Part shown: positions 57,807 through 64,000 of the stretch, in pieces | How the letters are laid out: each line of letters starts with the position of its first letter | How positions within the stretch are numbered: the stretch's first letter is position 1 | From: Haloarchaeobius salinus | GTDB taxonomy: Archaea > Halobacteriota > Halobacteria > Halobacteriales > Natrialbaceae | DNA: 64,000 nt | Direction: 5' to 3' | Assembly (NCBI RefSeq): GCF_024464185.1 | Contig: NZ_JANHAU010000001.1 | Coordinates: 496,001-560,000 of the forward strand | The notes under the pieces: generated by a model | Seen by the model: the letters and a program-made list of their open reading frames with translations, nothing else | Told to the model about the DNA's origin: nothing | The model's database searches: none | Position numbers and translations under genes: made by a program

Positions 57807-58816
57807 CGTCGGAGCCTCCGTGCGAGCAGGGCGGTCGCGAGCAGTGCAGCGAGAGCGACGGGGACGCCGAAGCCGGGCTGGCCGCCGCCGTCGGCAGCGT
57901 CCTCCCGCTCGGTCCGGGCGGGCGGCTGGTCGTCCTCGTCCGCGAAGTCGCCGCTCTCGAAGCCGCCGGTATCGTTCTCCTCGTCGACGCTGAGTCCGGC
58001 ACCGGGGCCGAGGTTGGCGACCGAGCGCTCGGTGTCGACGACGGTGTCGCCCCGCCAGAGGATGGCGTCGAGGTAGTAGTCGTAGCCGTCGGGGACGGTC
58101 AGCTCGGCGCTCGGTGTGACCGTCTCGCCTGGGTCGACGCGCCCGACGTCGACGGTCGTCCGGTCGGCGACGACGTTCGAGCCGTTCTGTCTGGCCTTCA
58201 GGACGAAGCGGAGGTCGTCGGCGGGCTCGTCGCCGGTGTTCGAGAGGTACGTCGTCACGTCGAGCGTCGCCTCGTCGCCGGACACCGACGCGATGCTGTA
58301 CTCGATCACCGGGAGGTCGGCACCCTCGAACTCGTGGAAGGCGACGGGTGTGCGCTCGTACTCGGGGACGAGGTGTTCGACGCCCGAGACGGTCCGGCTC
58401 CCGGCGTCGAGCCGACGGTCGTCGCGGTAGAGGACGGCCTCGATGCGGTAGCCGCCCTCGCGGGGGACCGCGAGCGTGCCGGTGACGTTGACCTCGCGAC
58501 CGCCGGACAGTTCGCCGAGCGAGAGCGTCCGTGTGGCGGCGACGGTGCCGCTCTCGTCGTCGGTGGCCCGGAGGAGGACGGTGACGTTCGGGGCGGTGTT
58601 GCCGCGGTGTTCGACGTACGGCGTCACGGCGAAGGTGGCCGTGCCGCCGGAGACGTTCTCGACGGCGATGGTCAGGTCTTCGACGGAGCCACCGCCGGGG
58701 TCCGTCGGTTCGGGAGGCACGGGGGACTGGAGGGCGTCGGGCACGGCGACGAGGACACCGGCCGTCGCGACGACGGCGATGACGGCGAGCGCCGCCAGAA
58801 CCGATTCGATACGCAT
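57803..58816 (-). CDS. Surface protein with PGF-CTERM-type anchor
   Basis: The 337-residue secreted protein has an N-terminal signal helix (MRIESVLAALAVIAVVATAGVLVAV), two beta-rich CARDB-like domains (about 45-150 and 165-270), an acidic/Thr linker and a C-terminal hydrophobic tail PGFGVPVALAALLATALLARRLRR. That tail is the PGF-CTERM signal cut and replaced by a lipid by archaeosortase A. It is therefore probably a lipid-anchored cell-surface protein. TTTACAAACG about 20-30 nt upstream serves as promoter. Confidence 0.83.
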   Translation of the reverse strand: MRIESVLAALAVIAVVATAGVLVAVPDALQSPVPPEPTDPGGGSVEDLTIAVENVSGGTATFAVTPYVEHRGNTAPNVTVLLRATDDESGTVAATRTLSLGELSGGREVNVTGTLAVPREGGYRIEAVLYRDDRRLDAGSRTVSGVEHLVPEYERTPVAFHEFEGADLPVIEYSIASVSGDEATLDVTTYLSNTGDEPADDLRFVLKARQNGSNVVADRTTVDVGRVDPGETVTPSAELTVPDGYDYYLDAILWRGDTVVDTERSVANLGPGAGLSVDEENDTGGFESGDFADEDDQPPARTEREDAADGGGQPGFGVPVALAALLATALLARRLRR

Positions 58817-58936
58817 ACCGACATGTCTGCATGCGTTTGTAAATGCTTTGTGTGGGCCGACGTGTCAGCGCTGGCCACAACCCCTTTTATCGCTACACTC
58901 GTCTACCGACCGTACTTGGGGCCGCTATCCACTGGA

Positions 58937-60373
58937 ATGACCGACACTGACCGCCCGTCCGTCCTCTGTGTCGTGGCGTCCGACGAGCGGCGTTCCCGCC
59001 TCGTCGACGCGTTCGACGGGAGCGTCCGTGTCGAGACGATGGCGTCCGTCGACGACGCGGTGGCGCTGCTCGAGACATCCGTCGGCACCCACTGCGTGCT
59101 GCTGGCCGACGACGTCCGGGACGGCGACCTCGTCGAGGCCATCGAGCAGTTCGACGGGTTGATCCTCGACCTGCCGGTCGTCGCCGTCGCCCAGGACCGC
59201 CGCGACGTGGCATCGGCCGCGCTCGACGCGGGCGCGGTCGACGTGGTCGACGACGGCAGCGAGGTGGCACGCCGGCTGGCGGCCGAGCGGGCGACCCGTG
59301 CCGCCGAGCGCTGGATCCGGGAGATGGAGTCGCGTTCGATGTCGAAGGTGCAGACGTTGTTCGAGAACACGAGCGATGGCGTCGTCGAGGCGAAGCTGTC
59401 CGGCGAGACGGCCATCATCCAGCAGGCGAACCACGCCTTCGCGCAGACGTTCGGCGCGGAGCCGGGCACGCTCGTCGGCCGGGACCTCGACGACGTCGTG
59501 CTTCCGCCGTCGCGGCGGACCGAGGGGCGGGAGCTCAACCGCCGCGTCGCGGACGGCGAGCGGGTCGAGACCGAGGTGCGCCGGCTCGCCGCCGACGAGG
59601 TCCGGACGTTCCTGCTCCGCAGCGTCGCCGTCACGCCGGGGAGCGACCGGGCGTACTTCGTCTACACCGACGTGACCGAGCAGCGCGAACGCGAACGCGA
59701 GCTCCAGCGCCAGAACGAGCGCCTCGACGAGTTCGCGGGCATCGTCAGCCACGACCTCCGGAACCCGCTGACGGTCGCCTGCGGCCACCACGAGCTGCTC
59801 GACGACGAGTACGAGCACGAGAGCCTCGACGAGCTGGGCTGGGCGCTCGAACGCATGAAGTCGCTCATCGCCGACGTGCTCCAGCTCGCCCGGACGGGCA
59901 AGACCGTCGACGACCCCCAGCCGGTGTCGCTCCAGCACGTCGCGCGCGAGGCGTGGTCGTACTGCGACACCGGCGAGGCGAGCCTGCGCGTCGTCGAGCA
60001 CGACGGCTCGCTGCTGGCCGACCCGGAGCGCCTGAGCGCGCTGTTCGAGAACCTCTACCGGAACTCGGTCGCCCACGTCGGCGGGGACGTGGCGGTCGTC
60101 GTCGAACGGACGGTACACGGCTTCGGGGTCGCCGACGACGGCCCGGGACTGCCCGTCACGGACGCCAGTCGGGCGTTCGAGCAGGGTTTCACGACGGCCG
60201 AGGACGGCACCGGCTTCGGGCTGGCCATCGTCGAGGACATCGCCGAGGCCCACGGCTGGACGGTCCGGGTCGACCCGGCCCACGACGGCGCGCGCTTCGT
60301 CTTCGAGAACGTCGAGTGGGTCGAGGACGACCAGCCCGGGCCCGGTGGGCACTCCGGCGACCCGGCGAGGTAG
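58937..60373 (+). CDS. PAS-domain sensor histidine kinase
   Basis: The 478-residue cytoplasmic histidine kinase has a receiver-like N-terminal domain (about 5-115), a PAS domain (about 135-250), HisKA with phospho-acceptor His272 (GIVSHDLRNPLTV) and an HATPase_c domain with the N box ENLYRNSVAHV, G1 DDGPGLP and GTGFGLAIVEDIAEAHG near 440. It has no membrane helix. The receiver-like domain lacks the usual acidic pocket. No response regulator gene is adjacent, which is common in haloarchaea. The signal is unknown. Confidence 0.9.
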   Translation: MTDTDRPSVLCVVASDERRSRLVDAFDGSVRVETMASVDDAVALLETSVGTHCVLLADDVRDGDLVEAIEQFDGLILDLPVVAVAQDRRDVASAALDAGAVDVVDDGSEVARRLAAERATRAAERWIREMESRSMSKVQTLFENTSDGVVEAKLSGETAIIQQANHAFAQTFGAEPGTLVGRDLDDVVLPPSRRTEGRELNRRVADGERVETEVRRLAADEVRTFLLRSVAVTPGSDRAYFVYTDVTEQRERERELQRQNERLDEFAGIVSHDLRNPLTVACGHHELLDDEYEHESLDELGWALERMKSLIADVLQLARTGKTVDDPQPVSLQHVAREAWSYCDTGEASLRVVEHDGSLLADPERLSALFENLYRNSVAHVGGDVAVVVERTVHGFGVADDGPGLPVTDASRAFEQGFTTAEDGTGFGLAIVEDIAEAHGWTVRVDPAHDGARFVFENVEWVEDDQPGPGGHSGDPAR

Positions 60374-60411
60374 GCGACGTCGACGCATAGGCGGTCGTCG
60401 GTCCGGGCCGG

Positions 60412-61779
60412 TCAGTCCACCACGCTCCCGCGTTCTGCCATCATCCGTGCCGCCCGGTTCGCCCAGTCGCCGTAGCGGAACCCGAGCGCGACGACGACCG
60501 CGGCGAGCCCGTAGTAGCCGACGATGCCGCCGTACGCACCGACGACGCCGTAGTCCAGGACGACGCCGACGACGTAGCTGAAGCCGAGGAAGAAGAGACC
60601 GAGCCCGAGGATACGGGCGACGAACGGCGTGCGCGTCTCGCTGCCGCCCTGCAGGCTGCCGGAGAAGACGACGAACGTCACGAGCGCCGGGGCCGCGAGC
60701 CCGTAGACCCGGGCGAAGTCGACGGCGTAGTCCACGGTCGCGGGGTCCCGGGTGAAGATGCGCACGAACAGCGGCGCGGTCACGACCAGCACGAGGCCGA
60801 TGCTCCCGACGGTGACGAGTCCGAGCAGCGCGGTCGCGTAGCCGTTCTCGCGGGCGGCCTCGGGGTCGCCCTCGCCGAGTGCCTGCCCGACCACGACGCT
60901 GGCGGCGACACTGTAGCCGCGCGAGAGCGGGCCCGTAACCTGCTGGTACAGCCGGCGACCGACCTGGAACGCGGCGTTGACCTCGGTGCCGAAGCCGAGC
61001 AGCAGCGCGTTGAACGGGAACTCCGCGAACGTCTCCACGAACCCCTCGACGACACGGGGGGCGGAGACGACGACGAGCTGGCGGGCGATGACGGGGTTGG
61101 TCGGCATGGCGAAGCTCGCGCTGGTCCGCCCCGCGAACATCACCGCACAGAGCACGACGGCGGTGAACACGTTGCTGAAGGCGGTCGCGGCTCCGACGCC
61201 GACGATCTCGTAGCGCGGCACGCCGAACAGGCCGAGTCCGAGGGTGACGCTCCCGACGATGTTCAGGCCGTTCGAGACGACGTTGACGTACATCGGCGTG
61301 CGCGTGTCGCCGGTGCCCTGCAACGACCGGGCGGCGATGAGCGACACCTGGCGGGCCGGCGCGGTCGCGAAGATGATGGCGAGGTAGGTGCCGCCGAGGC
61401 TGGCGACGGTGTCGTTCGCGCCGAGGATGGCCAGCGCCTCGTAGCCGAACGTCAGCCCGAACAGGACGAACGGGATACCGGTGACGAGCCCGAGGACGAT
61501 GGCCTGCGTGACGGCTTCGTCGCGGTTCGCAGCCGCGGCGGCCCCCGTGTCCTGGCTCGACAGCGCGATGGCCCCACCGCCGAGTCCGAGGCCGATCCTG
61601 AGGGGGAAGCGCGAGTAGAGGTCGGCCAGCCCGATGGCCGCGATGGCCGCCGGCGAGAACAGCCCCGTGACGATGATGTCGGTGGTGCGCATCGCCGTGC
61701 GCACCGTCTGCTCGACCATCACCGGCCACGAGAGCCCGAGGACCCGCCGCCAGACGGCGAACAGCCGACCCCTGTCCAT
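60412..61779 (-). CDS. MATE-family multidrug/sodium exporter
   Basis: The 455-residue protein has about 12 helices in two related halves, starting MDRGRLFAVWRRVLGLSWPVMVEQTVRTAMRTTDIIVTGLFSPAAIAAIGLADLY with SWPVMVEQ, as in MATE/NorM proteins. Features include ARSLQGTGDTRTPMYVNVVSN and the second-half counterpart SLQGGSETRTPFVARIL. MATE carriers expel cationic compounds in exchange for sodium or protons. Substrate unknown. Confidence 0.88.
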   Translation of the reverse strand: MDRGRLFAVWRRVLGLSWPVMVEQTVRTAMRTTDIIVTGLFSPAAIAAIGLADLYSRFPLRIGLGLGGGAIALSSQDTGAAAAANRDEAVTQAIVLGLVTGIPFVLFGLTFGYEALAILGANDTVASLGGTYLAIIFATAPARQVSLIAARSLQGTGDTRTPMYVNVVSNGLNIVGSVTLGLGLFGVPRYEIVGVGAATAFSNVFTAVVLCAVMFAGRTSASFAMPTNPVIARQLVVVSAPRVVEGFVETFAEFPFNALLLGFGTEVNAAFQVGRRLYQQVTGPLSRGYSVAASVVVGQALGEGDPEAARENGYATALLGLVTVGSIGLVLVVTAPLFVRIFTRDPATVDYAVDFARVYGLAAPALVTFVVFSGSLQGGSETRTPFVARILGLGLFFLGFSYVVGVVLDYGVVGAYGGIVGYYGLAAVVVALGFRYGDWANRAARMMAERGSVVD

Positions 61780-61857
61780 GGTCTGCTTGTGTCCCTCGGT
61801 GCCTTCGTGTTGACGGAAGCGGAAGCGTCAGGGACCCGGCGGCCGTCCGCGAGACCG

Positions 61858-62262
61858 ATGGACGTCTTCGTCTACGGCACGCTCACCGACCCCGACCGCG
61901 TCGCCGAACTGCTCGACGACTGGTCGTTCGGCCCGGACGCCGTCCTCCGGGGGGCCCACCGCGTCGACGGTCGGTACCCGACGCTCGCGCCCGGCGGGGA
62001 GACGGCGGGGCGGATCCTCCACACGACCGAGATTGCGGCACTGGACCGCTACGAGGGCGTCGAGAGCGGGCTGTACCGACGGGTCACGGTCCCGCGGGAG
62101 GCCGACGCTGGCGACGGCGAACCGGTCCAGATGTACGTCGGCGACCCGGCCGAACTCGCGGTCGTGGACGCCGCCGCGGACTGGCCCGACGGCCCGCCGA
62201 CGCTCGACGCACTGGCCGAACTGGTTTCGGCCGAAGGTGTCGTGGTACCAACGCTCGAATGA
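61858..62262 (+). CDS. Gamma-glutamylcyclotransferase-like (AIG2) protein
   Basis: The 134-residue GGCT-like fold protein has the nucleotide-free YGTLTDPD motif near 6-13, the catalytic-type Glu in TEIAALDRYEG near 62 and the family ending near 134. Members cleave gamma-glutamyl amines or form part of Thg1- or butirosin-like pathways, so the substrate is open. The ATG at 61858 is chosen since MDVFVYGTL is the usual start; the frame from 61789 is low-quality. Confidence 0.83.
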   Translation: MDVFVYGTLTDPDRVAELLDDWSFGPDAVLRGAHRVDGRYPTLAPGGETAGRILHTTEIAALDRYEGVESGLYRRVTVPREADAGDGEPVQMYVGDPAELAVVDAAADWPDGPPTLDALAELVSAEGVVVPTLE

Positions 62263-62341
62263 CACCCGGCAGACGACCGTCTGACGGCCACTGAAGGTCG
62301 ACGCAGTACTGCGATTACACTTTCACTCCGGATGGCTGGCG

Positions 62342-62349
62342 TTTATATA
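62342..62349 (+). promoter_or_regulatory. Distal TATA box upstream of threonine deaminase
   Basis: TTTATATA within GGCGTTTATATACATC lies about 240 nt before the ATG. It may start a small RNA or a long 5' leader. Confidence 0.5.
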
Positions 62350-62556
62350 CATCCGGGCCGACGACTCAGTTGCACGTCACACGCGTGCTACCCCGTATTT
62401 CCCTTTGGACGACCGCGGCGGGCTCCCCGTACCCGCGACGGGCGTCTCTTTCGGCGTATCCCGGTGAGCGACGGGCTCGCCGGTCGCTGGATGGAGATCG
62501 GATCCGGACCGATGCTCGCGCCGTCCCCGACATCGGCGACGGGCACCCATGACGGC

Positions 62557-62563
62557 AATATTA
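62557..62563 (+). promoter_or_regulatory. Proximal TATA box of threonine deaminase
   Basis: AATATTA lies 28-34 nt before the ATG at 62591, fitting a leaderless transcript. Confidence 0.6.
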
Positions 62564-62590
62564 ACCGGGCGGCGGTCCAACCCCGCGATT

Positions 62591-63802
62591 ATGCTCGAAC
62601 TCGACGACGTTCTCGCCGCGGAGCCGCGAGTCAGGGAGACATCGCGGCACACACCCATCGAGTACACGCACACGTTCTCGGACATGACGGGCGCGGAGGT
62701 CCACCTGAAGATGGAGAACTTCCAGCGCACCGGCTCGTTCAAGATCCGGGGGGCGACCAACCGCATCGCGACGCTGTCCGAGGAGGAGAAGGCGGCCGGT
62801 GTCGTCACCGCGAGCGCGGGCAACCACGCACAGGGGGTGGCGCTGGCGGCGACGCGCTCGGGCGTCGACGCGAAGATCGTCATGCCGGAGTACGCACCCA
62901 TCTCGAAGATCAAGGCGACCCAGAGCTACGGCGCGGCGGTCGTCCTCCACGGCGCGGACTACGACGAGGCAGCCGAGAAGGCCCACGAGCTCGAAGCCGA
63001 GGAGGGCCGGACGTACGTCCACGCGTTCGACGACGAGAAGGTGATGGCGGGCCAGGGCACCATCGGGCTGGAGGTCCTGGAGGACCTGCCCGAGGTCGAG
63101 ACGGTCGTCGTCCCCATCGGGGGCGGCGGGCTCATCTCCGGCATCGCGACCGCGATCAAGGCGAAGAGCCCGGAGACGCGGGTCATCGGCGTGCAGGCCG
63201 AGGGCGCATCGAGCGTCGCCCAGTCGCTCACCAAGGGCCACCGCGTCGAGCTCGACCGCGTCGACACCATCGCCGACGGCATCGCGGTCCGAGGCCCCGG
63301 CACGCTCACCTACGAGGTCATCACGGAGCGCGTCGACGAGGTCGTCACGGTCTCCGACCCCGAGATCGCGATGGCGCTGACGTACGTGCTCGAACGCGGG
63401 AAGACGCTCGTCGAGGGTGCCGGCGCGGCCCCGCTCGCCGCCCTGCTGTTCGACAAGTTCGACTACGAGGAGGACGAGGTCGTCGTCCCGGCGATGTGCG
63501 GGGGGAACATCGACCTGAACATGCTGACGACGGTCATCATGCGCGGCCTCGTCGCGACGGGTCGGTACGTGAAGATCCGGACCGTGCTCCGTGACCGCCC
63601 CGGCTCGCTCGAGGACCTGCTCCACGTCATCAGCGAGAAGAAGGCGAACATCTACGCCATCCAGCACGACCGCACCTCCCGACAGATCGGCATGGCCGAC
63701 ACCGAGGTCGAGGTCGACCTCGAAACCCGGGGGAGAGACCACATCGACGAGCTGCTGGAGGCAATCCGCGACGCCGGCTACGAGGTCGAGGTGCTGGTCT
63801 GA
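62591..63802 (+). CDS. ilvA: Threonine ammonia-lyase (threonine deaminase)
   Basis: The 403-residue PLP enzyme turns threonine into 2-oxobutanoate and ammonia, the first step of isoleucine synthesis. PLP-Lys51 lies in RTGSFKIRGATN, the phosphate-binding GGGGLISG loop near 178-185, and a C-terminal ACT domain (about 325-403) marks a regulated or catabolic form. The ATG at 62591 is preferred over 62549 because a TATA box lies 30 nt upstream and MLELDDVLAA starts the fold. The single ACT domain resembles TdcB-type enzymes with an added regulator. Confidence 0.94.
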   Translation: MLELDDVLAAEPRVRETSRHTPIEYTHTFSDMTGAEVHLKMENFQRTGSFKIRGATNRIATLSEEEKAAGVVTASAGNHAQGVALAATRSGVDAKIVMPEYAPISKIKATQSYGAAVVLHGADYDEAAEKAHELEAEEGRTYVHAFDDEKVMAGQGTIGLEVLEDLPEVETVVVPIGGGGLISGIATAIKAKSPETRVIGVQAEGASSVAQSLTKGHRVELDRVDTIADGIAVRGPGTLTYEVITERVDEVVTVSDPEIAMALTYVLERGKTLVEGAGAAPLAALLFDKFDYEEDEVVVPAMCGGNIDLNMLTTVIMRGLVATGRYVKIRTVLRDRPGSLEDLLHVISEKKANIYAIQHDRTSRQIGMADTEVEVDLETRGRDHIDELLEAIRDAGYEVEVLV

Positions 63803-64000
63803 CCGGCGTACCTGACCGTCAGGAACTGCCGCCCGCACAGCCACATCTCGTGGGTGGCGACGACGGCGGCCCCCTCCGTTCTCCGCACGTCCGTCGGCGC
63901 GCCCGGCGCGTCCGCAGGCCACACCCGGAACCGCTGTACCATCGGCAGGGCGAACGCGCCCGCTGGCGTCACCAGGTAGAGGCCGGGATCACCCGGTGCC
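63778..64000 (-). CDS. Unidentified gene, 3' end only
   Basis: The final 73 codons of a minus-strand gene run in from the right edge of the window, ending with a stop at 63778-63780. They read DPGLYLVTPAGAFALPM and then VATHEMWLCGRQFLTVRYAG near the C-terminus, with no motif I can name. The end overlaps the 3' end of the threonine deaminase gene by 25 bp. The start is outside the window, so the product cannot be identified. Confidence 0.45.
   Translation of the reverse strand, partial: APGDPGLYLVTPAGAFALPMVQRFRVWPADAPGAPTDVRRTEGAAVVATHEMWLCGRQFLTVRYAGQTSTSTS

Larger units (their letters stand above)
62263..62590. other. Long leader region upstream of threonine deaminase
   Basis: No supported gene. 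The region holds TTTATATA at 62342-62349, a good TATA box about 240 nt before the threonine deaminase ATG, and a second box AATATTA at 62557-62563, about 30 nt before it. A 60-codon Arg-rich frame beginning TTG near 62370 is not convincing. Confidence 0.6.

Noticed and set aside
62370-62552. A 60-codon TTG-initiated frame below the distal promoter of threonine deaminase, as a leader peptide.
   Set aside because: It is Arg/Ser-rich like random GC-rich frames, has no run of isoleucine or threonine codons and no other support.

Overview
This window is a chromosomal segment of a halophilic archaeon (class Halobacteria). The evidence is a very high GC content with GC-rich third codon positions, strongly acidic Asp/Glu-rich proteins, archaeal information-processing genes (aIF2-gamma, Rpo7, Spt4, S24e, S27ae, the Kae1-Bud32 fusion, TiaS, Srp54, prefoldin, L18Ae), haloarchaeal Tat/lipobox signal peptides and a PGF-CTERM-type C-terminus. 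Many genes have a T/A-rich box 25-32 nt upstream of an ATG or GTG, the pattern expected of leaderless haloarchaeal transcripts. I see no tRNA, rRNA, CRISPR array, transposase or integrase gene. Genus and species cannot be assigned from what I can see.

Layout. 1-11 kb: fatty-acid and aldehyde metabolism (aldehyde dehydrogenase, two metallo-beta-lactamase-fold hydrolases, two tandem long-chain acyl-CoA ligases, a 2H phosphoesterase, a lone ABC ATPase, a thiolase). 11-20 kb: an Agl23-type membrane protein, an AAA ATPase, a PhnP-like hydrolase, an ArsR-like regulator with zinc ribbons, a DUF5787-like protein and an SLC13-type transporter. 20-30 kb: the archaeal translation/transcription cluster aIF2-gamma, PIN, Rpo7, Spt4, GTP-dependent dephospho-CoA kinase, then an opposing chemotaxis transducer, then S24e, S27ae, Kae1-Bud32, with a HTH regulator and TiaS. 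31-35 kb: two adjacent, duplicated ABC ATPase-permease modules. 35-41 kb: a bacterial-type NAD+ DNA ligase, a lipoprotein, a split MgtE/SLC41 pair, an amphi-Trp protein and SurE. 41.6-46.4 kb: a five-gene branched-chain amino-acid-type ABC importer operon. 46.5-50.5 kb: a beta-propeller lipoprotein, an ornithine cyclodeaminase homologue, a methyltransferase and a frameshifted lipoprotein. 50.5-55.4 kb: srp54, ftsY, prefoldin alpha, L18Ae and a PhoU/TrkA-C protein. 55.5-64 kb: citrate synthase, a 31-residue zinc protein, two surface/membrane proteins, a histidine kinase, a MATE exporter, a gamma-glutamylcyclotransferase-fold protein, threonine deaminase and the end of one unidentified gene.

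The most unusual content lies in three long gene-free stretches (9.1-9.7, 48.8-49.3 and 56.7-57.2 kb). They carry two families of structured, dispersed, protein-less elements. Family 1 (two copies, about 260 and 360 bp) has a conserved frame GAAAG-GGG-[13-bp stem]-...-[stem]-GGG-CTTTC. The two 13-bp stems differ at 7 of 13 positions, yet every change is compensated, which is strong evidence for a selected structure. Family 2 (three copies, about 55-80 bp) has constant ends (CTTTTTGGCCCAGCTTTT and AAAAGGTGGTCG) around a variable hairpin. Two family 2 copies sit directly behind a host gene, and in each case the 3' end of that gene (73 bp of citrate synthase, 38 bp of the thiolase) is repeated on the far side of the element. 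The gene's own copy ends in TAG and the displaced copy ends in TAATCGA. This looks like an element that enters gene 3' ends, rebuilds the terminus and leaves the old tail behind.
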